Origin: JANMMJ01 sp964543235
Lineage (GTDB): Bacteria; Pseudomonadota; Alphaproteobacteria; Rhizobiales; Aestuariivirgaceae
Assembly: GCA_964543235.1 (NCBI GenBank)
Contig: CAZIXE010000076.1
Location: 1 to 17,569 of the forward strand
Length of the DNA stretch: 17,569 bases
Reading direction: 5' to 3'
The notes under the pieces were generated by a model, which was not told the DNA's origin, ran no database searches, and saw nothing but the letters and a program-made list of their open reading frames with translations. A program made the translations under genes and the position numbers. Positions within the stretch are counted from its first letter, which is position 1; every line of letters starts with the position of its first letter. Positions 7,692 through 14,679 of this stretch are shown here, in pieces.

Positions 7692-7703
7692 GACCGGCCG
7701 GTC
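7692..7703. repeat. 12-bp palindrome between convergent genes
   Basis: GACCGGCCGGTC is a perfect palindrome, nested inside a second inverted repeat GGCGAAGG (7681-7688) / CCTTCGCC (7711-7718). Together they could form a weak bidirectional stop structure between the flavodoxin-like and AhpD-like genes. There is no proper T tract. Confidence 0.45.
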
Positions 7704-8150
7704 TTATTGCCCTTCGCCGCCGATTTCCTTCTTGAAGGTGGCGAGATCGATCTGCAGCCCGTGAAAGACGGTCGACCAGTGGCGGGTGAGGGCGGCCATG
7801 GCGACGGCTTCGGCGATCTCCTCGTCGCTGGCACCCGCCTGCCGGGCCGAAAGCGTGTCGGCGTAGATGCAGTATTCGCAGGGGATCTGGGCAGCAACCG
7901 CCAAGGCGATCAGCGCCTTGGTCTTGGGCGGCAGCGCCGTCTTGTCGCTGAGCTCGAGGTCGCGCACTTCGGCCCAGGCGCCGGCAATGCCGGCCCTGGG
8001 GAATTTCTGCACGAAGCCGGGCAGGCCGCCGAAGGCCTGGGTGATTTCCTTGTAAGCCTGGTCGGCGGCGTCCTCAGCCCTGGCGGCGGGGACGACAGCA
8101 ATGGCGGTGAAGAGAGCGAGGCCGGCGAACAGCGGCGTGAAGCGGGGCAT
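7704..8150 (-). CDS. Exported carboxymuconolactone decarboxylase / AhpD-like protein
   Basis: The 148-residue product has a signal peptide (about 1-25, ending ARA) and an AhpD/CMD fold with the redox pair CEYC (C91, C94), followed by ARQAGASDEEIAEAVAMAALTRHWST. Family members act as peroxidase partners or decarboxylases using CxxC plus a histidine four residues later; here that position is Asp98, so the chemistry may differ or this may be a subfamily trait. The signal peptide places it outside the cytoplasm. GGAGG lies 5 nt before the ATG at 8150. It is divergent from the TetR gene and carries a TetR-type operator in its promoter, so it is very likely repressed by that regulator. Confidence 0.85.
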   Translation of the reverse strand: MPRFTPLFAGLALFTAIAVVPAARAEDAADQAYKEITQAFGGLPGFVQKFPRAGIAGAWAEVRDLELSDKTALPPKTKALIALAVAAQIPCEYCIYADTLSARQAGASDEEIAEAVAMAALTRHWSTVFHGLQIDLATFKKEIGGEGQ

Positions 8151-8171
8151 GGGATCCTCCTTGCGGGTTGA

Positions 8172-8186
8172 CCTTACACTGTAAGG
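8172..8186. promoter_or_regulatory. TetR-type operator 1
   Basis: Perfect 15-bp palindrome CCTTACA-C-TGTAAGG between the divergent AhpD-like and TetR genes. Its only difference from operator 2 is the central base. It overlaps a candidate -35 (TTACAC, 8174-8179) for the TetR operon; the matching -10 (CATAGC) is weak. Confidence 0.88.
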
Positions 8187-8195
8187 TGTGGCAGA

Positions 8196-8223
8196 AACAT
8201 AGCCTTACAGTGTAAGGAGTCAA
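8196..8223 (-). promoter_or_regulatory. Promoter of the AhpD-like gene
   Basis: On the minus strand, TTGACT (8223-8218), a 16-bp spacer and TATGTT (8201-8196). Operator 2 lies wholly inside the spacer, an ideal position for repression. The ATG of the gene is 46 nt downstream of the -10. Confidence 0.65.
8203..8217. promoter_or_regulatory. TetR-type operator 2
   Basis: Perfect 15-bp palindrome CCTTACA-G-TGTAAGG, centred 31 bp from operator 1, close to three helical turns, so both sites face the same side of the DNA. Its right half-site overlaps AAGGAG, a possible ribosome binding site of the TetR gene. Confidence 0.88.
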
Positions 8224-8228
8224 GTGTC

Positions 8229-8903
8229 TTGTTGCGGCCCGATCGAATGAAACCTTCAAAGGCGCGTGAACCGCTGAGCCGCGAAGCCATCGTCCGGGCC
8301 GCCTTCAGCGTGATCGAGGCGGAGGGCATGGCCGAATTCTCGACGCGCAAGCTCGCCCGGGCACTTCATTGCGAGGCGATGAGCATCTACCATTACTTCC
8401 CGAGCAAGGCGCATCTGCTGGATGCCATGGTCGATCACGCGGTCACCGGCATGCGGCCGGTGCCGGAGGGAATGGAGCTGCGCGCGGCGCTGCTCTGGGT
8501 CCTGCGGGAGTTCCGGGCCATGGGCCTGCGCTACCCGGCCTTCTTCCCGATACTGGCAGTGCATCGCATGAACACCCGTGCGGCGCTTGCCTGGCTCGAC
8601 CGCACAACGGGCCTCCTGCGCCAGGCAGGCTTCAGTGACCGGATGGCTGCACAGCTGTTCCGCGCCCTGGGCTATTACGTCGTGGGGGCCACGCTCGACG
8701 AGACCGCCGGCTATGCCCGCGGGCCCGGAACGGTGGAGCCGGTGCCGGAGGCGGAGATGGCCGAGCGCTATCCGAATGTGGTGGCGGTCGGCGCCTATTT
8801 CGGCAAGGAATACTGGGACGCGACATTCGAACTGGGAGCGAACATGCTGGTAGACGCGACGCTGGCACAATTGGCTGGGGACAAGGCGGAGGCGCGGGTG
8901 TGA
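8229..8903 (+). CDS. TetR/AcrR family transcriptional regulator
   Basis: The product has an N-terminal helix-turn-helix domain (AIVRAAFSVIEAEGMAEFSTRKLARALHCEAMSIYHYF, with the typical YHYFPSKAHLLDAM end) and a C-terminal ligand-binding domain of the TetR_C type. Length is 224 residues from TTG 8229 or 218 from ATG 8247. TTG 8229 is chosen because AAGGAG (8214-8219) lies 9 nt before it; the ATG has no visible ribosome binding site. The two palindromes upstream make autorepression and repression of the divergent AhpD-like gene likely. Its stop overlaps the start of the nitrilase gene by one base (TGATG), indicating an operon. The inducer is unknown. Confidence 0.9.
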   Translation: MLRPDRMKPSKAREPLSREAIVRAAFSVIEAEGMAEFSTRKLARALHCEAMSIYHYFPSKAHLLDAMVDHAVTGMRPVPEGMELRAALLWVLREFRAMGLRYPAFFPILAVHRMNTRAALAWLDRTTGLLRQAGFSDRMAAQLFRALGYYVVGATLDETAGYARGPGTVEPVPEAEMAERYPNVVAVGAYFGKEYWDATFELGANMLVDATLAQLAGDKAEARV

Positions 8904-9847
8904 TGCGCGTGATCCGCGTTGCCGCCGCGCAGTACCCGGTGGAGGCCTTGGCGTCGCCTGAGGCCTATTCGGCCAAGATCGCGCGCTGGGTCGAAGAGGC
9001 TGTGGGGCAGGGCGCGGACCTGCTGGTGTTTCCTGAATACGGTGCCATGGAATTGGCGACCGCGCTGGGACCAGCGAATACGCTCGACGCGGCGATTGGC
9101 GCGGTGACGCGGCTTGTGCCTCACCTCGATGACGTCCATCGCAGCCTGGCGCTCGGGCATGGCGTGACCATCGTGGCGGGGAGCTTCCTGGAGTGCACAT
9201 CCGAGGGCATCTACAATGTCGCGCATGTGTTCGGCCCGGGTGGAAAGATGGCGCGCTATGCCAAGCTGATGCCGACGCCGTGGGAGCGCGAAGTCGCCGC
9301 GGTCAGGGGTGGTTCCGAGCTCGTCGTCCTCGATACGGGCGGTGCGCGGGTCGGACTGGCCATCTGTTACGACATCGAGTTCCCGCTGATCGGGCGAGCC
9401 CTGGCGGAGGCCGGTGCCGAGATCATCCTCGCGCCCTCCAACACCGAAACCGCATGGGGCTACTGGCGGGTGCGCACCGGAGCCATGGCGCGGGCGCTGG
9501 AAAACCAGCTCTATACAGTCCACTGCCCGACGGTCGGTGAGGCGCCGGACGTTGTCGCCTGCCCGGTCAATGTCGGCGCGGCCGGCATCTTCGCCCCTTC
9601 CGACCGCGGCTTCCCGCCGGGTGGCATAGTGGCGCTTGGCGAGATGAACCGGGCGCAATGGCTGCATGCGGATGTCGACCTCGAGCTCCTGGCCGAGGTG
9701 CGGGAGCGGGGCGGTGTCCAGACCTACAGGCACTGGCCTGAACAACCGGGGGCCACCGCCTTGCCGCGGGCACGGCTGATCGATATCTCTGCCGCGTCAT
9801 TGTCCACGCCGGAGGTTACACATGTCGCTGCCACAACGCCTACTTGA
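8903..9847 (+). CDS. Carbon-nitrogen hydrolase (nitrilase superfamily)
   Basis: The 314-residue product carries the catalytic triad of the superfamily: E45 in FPEYG, K121 in YAKLMPTPWERE and C155 in AICYDIEFP. These enzymes hydrolyse nitriles, amides or carbamoyl groups and release ammonia. The APSNTETAWGYWRVRTGAMARALENQLY stretch and PVNVGAAGIFAP fit the amidase-like branches; the exact substrate cannot be told. No signal peptide, so cytoplasmic. ATG 8903 overlaps the TetR stop (TGATG) and GGAGG lies 10 nt upstream; GTG 8900 is a close alternative. The 3' end overlaps the carbonic anhydrase gene by 26 nt, so the three genes form a translationally coupled operon under TetR control. Confidence 0.88.
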   Translation: MRVIRVAAAQYPVEALASPEAYSAKIARWVEEAVGQGADLLVFPEYGAMELATALGPANTLDAAIGAVTRLVPHLDDVHRSLALGHGVTIVAGSFLECTSEGIYNVAHVFGPGGKMARYAKLMPTPWEREVAAVRGGSELVVLDTGGARVGLAICYDIEFPLIGRALAEAGAEIILAPSNTETAWGYWRVRTGAMARALENQLYTVHCPTVGEAPDVVACPVNVGAAGIFAPSDRGFPPGGIVALGEMNRAQWLHADVDLELLAEVRERGGVQTYRHWPEQPGATALPRARLIDISAASLSTPEVTHVAATTPT

Positions 9848-10460
9848 CGGCTATGCCAATTTCCGGGCCGGCCGTTACCTGGAGGAAGCCGGGCGCTATC
9901 GCAAACTCGGCGAAGGCCAGCAGAAGCCGGGCGTCATGGTCATCGCCTGCTGCGATTCGCGCGCCGCGCCGGAAACCATCTTCGATGCCGGTCCGGGCGA
10001 GATCTTCGTGGTGCGCAATGTCGCCAATCTGGTGCCGCCCTATACGCCGGACGGCGGCCATCACGCGACCAGTGCAGCGATCGAATTCGCAGTGCTGTCG
10101 CTCGAGGTCGGGAGCATCGTGGTCATGGGGCACGGCCGCTGCGGCGGCATCCGGGCGGCGGTGCGCGACGCCGATCCCCTGAGCCATACCGATTTCATCG
10201 GCAGCTGGATGCGGCCGGTCAAGGATGTGGCGCGGATCGTGCCACGCCGGCCGGACGACAGCCCGGACGTGCATGAGCGCGAGGTCGAGCGGGCCTCGGT
10301 CGAGCATTCGCTGGCCAATTTGCGCACCTTCCCATGGGTGCGCAAACGCGAGAACGCCCGCGAACTGACCCTGCATGGCGCCTGGTTCGACATCGCACTG
10401 GGCGAATTGCACCATTTCGACAGCGCGACAGCCAGCTGGCAGGCGGTCAGGCCGGGATGA
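9822..10460 (+). CDS. Beta-class carbonic anhydrase
   Basis: The 212-residue product shows all zinc and active-site residues of beta-carbonic anhydrases: C43-x-D45-x-R47 in ACCDSR, then H104 and C107 in GHGRCGG, plus VVRNVANLV. It interconverts CO2 and bicarbonate in the cytoplasm. GGAGG lies 6 nt before the ATG, inside the nitrilase gene, which it overlaps by 26 nt. The pairing suggests a job linked to the hydrolase, for example handling CO2/bicarbonate or pH when a carbamoyl or nitrile compound is broken down, as cyanase is paired with its own carbonic anhydrase in E. coli. That link is inference. It ends 7 nt from a convergent gene. Confidence 0.92.
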   Translation: MSLPQRLLDGYANFRAGRYLEEAGRYRKLGEGQQKPGVMVIACCDSRAAPETIFDAGPGEIFVVRNVANLVPPYTPDGGHHATSAAIEFAVLSLEVGSIVVMGHGRCGGIRAAVRDADPLSHTDFIGSWMRPVKDVARIVPRRPDDSPDVHEREVERASVEHSLANLRTFPWVRKRENARELTLHGAWFDIALGELHHFDSATASWQAVRPG

Positions 10461-10467
10461 GAACGGG

Positions 10468-11415
10468 TCAGCCGCTCAGCGCCCAGCGGCGGCGATCGGG
10501 CCAGAGAATGGCATCGGCGGGGAAGGCCTCGGCCAGTTTGCGGTGCGCCGCGAGACCGGCCTCGAGATCGGTGGCATTGACGATGCCCAGCCGGAAGCCG
10601 CCGGGTGGCATGGGGTGCTCCTCGGGCGGCTTGTCATCATAGAAGGTGATCTGCAGGCTCGATACGCCGGGCATGGCGCGGATCTCGGCCTGATGGGCCG
10701 CAGAGGGATGGAAGTAGCGGCGGCCATGGGCGGCAAAGAGCGGGATCGAGTAGGCGTCGCGGCGCCCGCTGTCGTCGTAATCCCAGCGGCCCTCGGCATA
10801 GAGGCCGACCAGCGCCCGGGTCCAGCCGGTGCCGTAGAGATCGCACCACTGGTCGGCAAAGCGCAGGTGCACTTCGATGATGGTGTGGCCGATGGTCTCG
10901 AAATTCATCATGCCGGTGTAGCCCTTCATGAAGGTTTCGACCCAGGCGGCCAGCAGCGCCGCGAGGGCTTCGTCGCCCTCGGCATGGATGGTCCAGAGAT
11001 TGAACGTGCCGGCGGCGCCCGCCTCGCCGGTGGTCTGGCGGCTCCACACGACGCGGCCGCCCGCGACGGCGCAGTCGGTCGAAACATGCGGGCCGGTGAG
11101 ATGTGACATCCACATGTGGCCCGGCGTGTAGAGGCGGTCGAGTTCGGCTGCGGTCTGGATCACCCGCCCGCCGATGCCCATGCCCTTGAGATTGGTCATG
11201 GGCTTGGAAAAAACCGGAAAGCTCCGGGGCATGACGCCATGCGGCCCGCAGGGCAGATGCTGGCTCATGGCGATCTGCAGCTTGTCATAGACCCAGCGGT
11301 AATCGGGGTACCAGGCCCAGCTGTCGGGATCGTCGGTCGGAATCAGAACCTCTTCCGGGCAGGAAACCCCGTCGAAGAACTGGTCGCGCCAGGGATCGCG
11401 TTCGCAGATGGGCAT
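10468..11415 (-). CDS. Uncharacterised protein with ATP-grasp-like layout
   Basis: I do not recognise a named family for this 315-residue protein. Its middle resembles an ATP-grasp domain: FPVFSKPMTNLKGMG looks like the nucleotide-binding lysine strand plus glycine-rich loop, LTGPHVSTDCAVAGGRVV like the following lysine/hinge region, and the segment from YTGMMNFETIG to EVHLRFADQW like the metal-binding Glu-x-Asn/Arg end. ATP-grasp enzymes join a carboxylate to an amine or thiol using ATP. No partner biosynthetic genes are adjacent, so the substrate is open. No signal peptide. The ATG at 11415 has AGGA 8 nt upstream. It converges with the carbonic anhydrase gene. Confidence 0.7.
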   Translation of the reverse strand: MPICERDPWRDQFFDGVSCPEEVLIPTDDPDSWAWYPDYRWVYDKLQIAMSQHLPCGPHGVMPRSFPVFSKPMTNLKGMGIGGRVIQTAAELDRLYTPGHMWMSHLTGPHVSTDCAVAGGRVVWSRQTTGEAGAAGTFNLWTIHAEGDEALAALLAAWVETFMKGYTGMMNFETIGHTIIEVHLRFADQWCDLYGTGWTRALVGLYAEGRWDYDDSGRRDAYSIPLFAAHGRRYFHPSAAHQAEIRAMPGVSSLQITFYDDKPPEEHPMPPGGFRLGIVNATDLEAGLAAHRKLAEAFPADAILWPDRRRWALSG

Positions 11416-11522
11416 GAGCGAATCCTAGCACTTCTGCCACGCCGGAACATGTCAGGATCACGGCAAGGTTGCGGGCCGGCATTCACAATTGCGGCAACGG
11501 CCAGTGAGGGCCGGGTGAACCG

Positions 11523-12869
11523 TCAATGGCCGGCCAGGGCGCGAAGCAGGATGATGGCGATGGCTGCCGGAGCCATGAAGCGGACCAGGAGGTGCCAGAG
11601 GCGGAACAGCCAGGAGCGATCGAAGCCGACTGCCGCCCGCGCTTCCGCCGGGTGCCAGTGCCAGCCGGCAAACAGGGCGATGGCAAGGCCGCTCAGCGGC
11701 AGCAGGATGTCGGAGGCGAGGAAGTCAACCGCGTCGAGAATGTGATGACCGGCGATGGTCAGGTGGGACAGGGCGCCGAAACCCAGGGCGCTCGGCACGC
11801 CCAGCAGGAAGGCGCTGAGGCCGGTCACGGCGACCGCGGTCCTGCGGGTCGCGCCATGGCGCTCGATCACATAGGCAGCCGGTATCTCGATGAGCGCGAC
11901 AAGCGAGGTCAGGGCCGCGACCACCAGCAGGCTGAAGAAGACGACGCCGACAATGCCCCCGGCCGTCATGCGCGCAAAGATTTCAGGCAGGGTGATGAAA
12001 GCGAGGCCTGGCCCCTGGTCGGGGCTCATGCCGAAGCTGAATACGGCAGGGAAGATGGCAATGGCCGCGATGAGTGCGAACAGGGTGTCGCCTGCCACCA
12101 CGGTGAATGCCAGCGAGGGCAAGGGGTGGCGGCCGGGCAGATAGCTGCCATAGGTCACCAGCACGCCCATGGCGAGGCCCAGGGAAAAGAATGCCTGGCC
12201 CAGCGCGGCCAGATAGAGGCCGGGCTCGGACAGCATCTCCCAGCGCGGCGCGAAGAGAAAGGCAAGACCGCGCCCGGCATCGGGGAGCGTCAGCGAATGC
12301 AGGGCGAGCACCACCACCATGGCGGCGAGCAGCGGCATCAGGATTTTGGCCGAGCGCTCGATACCGCGTTCGATGCCGGCGGCGACGATCAGCACGCCGA
12401 GAACCATCACAGCCGCCTGCCAGACCAGCGGCTCGAAGGAATCGCCGATGAATCCCCTGAAATAGCCGGCGGCGGCATCGGGCTGCATCGGATAGGCGCG
12501 CACGGCGAAGGCGGCAAGGTATTTCAGCGCCCAGCCGGCGATCACCGCGTAATAGGTCAGGATGACAAAGGACACCAGCACGCCGGGAAGCCCGACCTGG
12601 TGCCAGGGTGCCGCGCGGCCGAGGGCGCGGAATGCCGAGGCCGCCTCGCGCTGGGCGGCACGACCGATGGCCATTTCGGCCAGCAGCAGCGGCAGGCCGA
12701 TGCCCAGGACGGTCAGCCCATAGATCAGCAGAAATGCCGCCCCGCCATTATGGCCGACGACGTAGGAGAAGCGCCAGATGTTGCCGAGACCAATCGCGGC
12801 CCCAAGAACGGCAAGCAAAAAGCCGCCACGGCTGGCCCATTGCGCACGCGTCGCTGCCGGTTCAGTCAT
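11523..12869 (-). CDS. Neurotransmitter:sodium symporter (NSS/SNF) family transporter
   Basis: The 448-residue product is an inner-membrane protein with about 11-12 hydrophobic segments and the NSS signature in TM1 (GAAIGLGNIWRFSYVVGHNGGAAF, with GLGNIWRF at 27-34). The length agrees with bacterial LeuT-type members. These carry amino acids or related compounds inward with sodium; the substrate is not predictable here. The ATG at 12869 starts a normal short cytoplasmic N-terminus (MTEPAATRAQWASRGGF), though no clear ribosome binding site precedes it. It lies 72 nt downstream of the SIMPL gene on the same strand, so co-transcription is possible. Confidence 0.92.
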   Translation of the reverse strand: MTEPAATRAQWASRGGFLLAVLGAAIGLGNIWRFSYVVGHNGGAAFLLIYGLTVLGIGLPLLLAEMAIGRAAQREAASAFRALGRAAPWHQVGLPGVLVSFVILTYYAVIAGWALKYLAAFAVRAYPMQPDAAAGYFRGFIGDSFEPLVWQAAVMVLGVLIVAAGIERGIERSAKILMPLLAAMVVVLALHSLTLPDAGRGLAFLFAPRWEMLSEPGLYLAALGQAFFSLGLAMGVLVTYGSYLPGRHPLPSLAFTVVAGDTLFALIAAIAIFPAVFSFGMSPDQGPGLAFITLPEIFARMTAGGIVGVVFFSLLVVAALTSLVALIEIPAAYVIERHGATRRTAVAVTGLSAFLLGVPSALGFGALSHLTIAGHHILDAVDFLASDILLPLSGLAIALFAGWHWHPAEARAAVGFDRSWLFRLWHLLVRFMAPAAIAIILLRALAGH

Positions 12870-12941
12870 AGGTGTGACACGGTGATCCGCCGCCCCGTCA
12901 TGGCCGGGGCAGTTGCCGCCGGCCTCTCAAGCCGTCACGTA

Positions 12942-13658
12942 CTACTCGATTTCCCAGACGATGTTGACATCGACGGCGACAACCTGCTCGCCCTGGGCGA
13001 TGGGCACTGCAGCGTCGCCTGCCGCTTCGGCGCGCATGCTCTTGGCGAAGATGGGAACCGGCGGCTGGTAGCCGCCGCCTTCGGCGATCGACAAGATCTT
13101 GCCGAGGCGCAGCTTTGCTGCCCTGGTATAGACGTCGGCCCGGCGCTGGGCATCGGCGACGGCGAGTTTCCTGGCTTCGTCGGTGGCGGCTTCGGGCTTG
13201 GCGATCAGGAACTGGATGCCGGCGACCTGGTTGGAGCCGGCGGCGACCAGCTCATCGAGCACCGGGCCAAGGCCGTCGAGCTTGCGCACCGTCACGGTTA
13301 CATTGTTCGAGACGTCGTAGCCCACGACCCTGGGCGGCCGCGAACCGTCCTGGACATATTCGTAGCGCGGACTGATGTTGAAGTTGGAGGTCTGGATGTC
13401 CCTGGCCTCGATGCCGGCCGCCTTGAGGGTGGCCAGCAGGCTGTCCATGGCGCGGTTGTTGGCAGTCAGCGCCTCGCGGGCGGTGGTGGCCGAGGTCATG
13501 ACACCGGCGGTCACGACCGCCATGTCGGGCGGCAGCCGCACTTCGCCATGGCCGGTAAGCGAGATGGTGCGGGGCATGGGGCGGTCCTCGGCAAGGCTGG
13601 GGCTGGAAAATGCGGCAAGGCCGGCAAGGCCAAGGGCGGCAAGTGTGGCGCGGATCAT
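12942..13658 (-). CDS. SIMPL domain (DUF541/YggE-like) periplasmic protein
   Basis: The 238-residue product has a signal peptide (about 1-23, ending SLAE) and a SIMPL/DUF541 domain, seen in ISLTGHGEVRLPPDMAVVTAGVMTSATTAREALTANNRAMDSLLATLKAAGIEARDIQTSNFNISP and YDVSNNVTVTVRKLDGLGPVLDELVAAGSNQVAGIQF. YggE-type proteins are periplasmic, form oligomers and are linked to oxidative stress, but their chemistry is unknown. ATG 13658 has GGGAG 7 nt upstream and begins the signal peptide; the longer reading through to 13904 overlaps the divergent LysR gene and is rejected. It may be co-transcribed with the downstream transporter. Confidence 0.9.
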   Translation of the reverse strand: MIRATLAALGLAGLAAFSSPSLAEDRPMPRTISLTGHGEVRLPPDMAVVTAGVMTSATTAREALTANNRAMDSLLATLKAAGIEARDIQTSNFNISPRYEYVQDGSRPPRVVGYDVSNNVTVTVRKLDGLGPVLDELVAAGSNQVAGIQFLIAKPEAATDEARKLAVADAQRRADVYTRAAKLRLGKILSIAEGGGYQPPVPIFAKSMRAEAAGDAAVPIAQGEQVVAVDVNIVWEIE

Positions 13659-13781
13659 GAGGGACTCCCGGTTGTGGCGGGTTCCCAGATGCTCAGCGAT
13701 TGCGGCGAAGGCGTGACGGCCGGTGCCGGCGGCCCGTTCCCCGGTGCTTGACGCTTGCGACCGCCGCCGAACCGGCCGATC

Positions 13782-13809
13782 ATTGCCCGCTTGTTGGTGA
13801 ATTGCCCGC
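13782..13809. repeat. Short direct repeat before the LysR gene
   Basis: ATTGCCCGC occurs at 13782-13790 and 13801-13809, 19 bp start to start (about two helical turns), ending 8 nt before the LysR start codon. It could be a regulator-binding site in the SIMPL/LysR divergent region; chance is also possible. Confidence 0.35.
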
Positions 13810-13817
13810 AGGGGTCT

Positions 13818-14663
13818 ATGGATATCGAACTCTACCGCACGTTTCTCGCCGTCTGCGACATGGGCAGCTTCACCGCCGCCGCCCAGGAGGTGGGGCGGAC
13901 GCAATCAGCGGTCAGCCAGCAGATGAAGAAGCTCGAGGAAGCGCTTGGGCACCCGCTGTTCGAACGGCGCTCGGGGGCGGTCGACCTTACCGAATACGGC
14001 AAGTCACTCATCACCTATGCGCGCGGCATCGTGGAAACGCAGGCGGATGTGTTGCGCGCCTTCAAGCGGCTCGACTTCGGGGGCATCGTGGTCGTCGGGA
14101 TCGCCGACGCCTATATGAACCGCATCACCCGGGAAGTGGTGGTCGAGTTCAGCAAGCTCTATCCGGAAGCCATCCTCAACATCGTGATCGACGGATCGCT
14201 CGACCTGTCGCGGCGCATCGCCGACGGCTCGGTCGATCTCGCCTTCGTCACCGAGGGCAACTGCCCGACGCGCGGGCCGGTGGCGTTCCGCGACCGGCTG
14301 GTCCTCGTCGGCCCGGCCGAGGGCGAACTCTACAAGGCTGACCCGCTGCCGCTGGTGGTGTGGGACGAGCGCAACCAGGACGAGGCGCCGCTGATCGCCC
14401 ATCTTGCCACACTGAAGCGGGGCTACCGCGTCGCCTGTGTGTGCCGCAGCGTGCACGCCCAGCATCTGGCCATCACCTCGGGCCTGTGCGCCGGGGTGCT
14501 GGTCGAGGGCAGCATGGTGCCGGGCGAGCGCGCCTACCTCGAGGCCGAAGGCTTCCCGGTGTTCAAGGAGCTGGCGATCCGGCTCGAGCGCTCGGCCAAG
14601 AAGTCACGGCTGATCGACCGGCTGGAACAGCACGTCCTCGACTACTTCGCGAGCAGCCGCTGA
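13818..14663 (+). CDS. LysR family transcriptional regulator
   Basis: The 281-residue product has the N-terminal LysR helix-turn-helix (residues about 1-60: LYRTFLAVCDMGSFTAAAQEVGRTQSAVSQQMKKLEEALGHPLFERR) and a substrate-binding domain (about 90-275, beginning IVVVGIADAYMNRITREVV). The usual length is about 295-300. LysR proteins commonly control a divergent neighbour, here the SIMPL gene with its transporter; 159 bp separate the starts. ATG 13818 gives the canonical MDIELYRTFLAV start; only a weak AGGGG is close upstream. The effector is unknown. It ends 16 nt from the convergent monooxygenase gene. Confidence 0.92.
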   Translation: MDIELYRTFLAVCDMGSFTAAAQEVGRTQSAVSQQMKKLEEALGHPLFERRSGAVDLTEYGKSLITYARGIVETQADVLRAFKRLDFGGIVVVGIADAYMNRITREVVVEFSKLYPEAILNIVIDGSLDLSRRIADGSVDLAFVTEGNCPTRGPVAFRDRLVLVGPAEGELYKADPLPLVVWDERNQDEAPLIAHLATLKRGYRVACVCRSVHAQHLAITSGLCAGVLVEGSMVPGERAYLEAEGFPVFKELAIRLERSAKKSRLIDRLEQHVLDYFASSR

Positions 14664-14679
14664 CGGGTTGGCAGGCCGG

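Noticed and set aside
11526..13751. A 741-codon plus-strand open frame.
   Set aside because: It lies antisense to the well-recognised NSS transporter and SIMPL genes and runs through the gap between them; its translation resembles no family and is typical of high-GC antisense frames.
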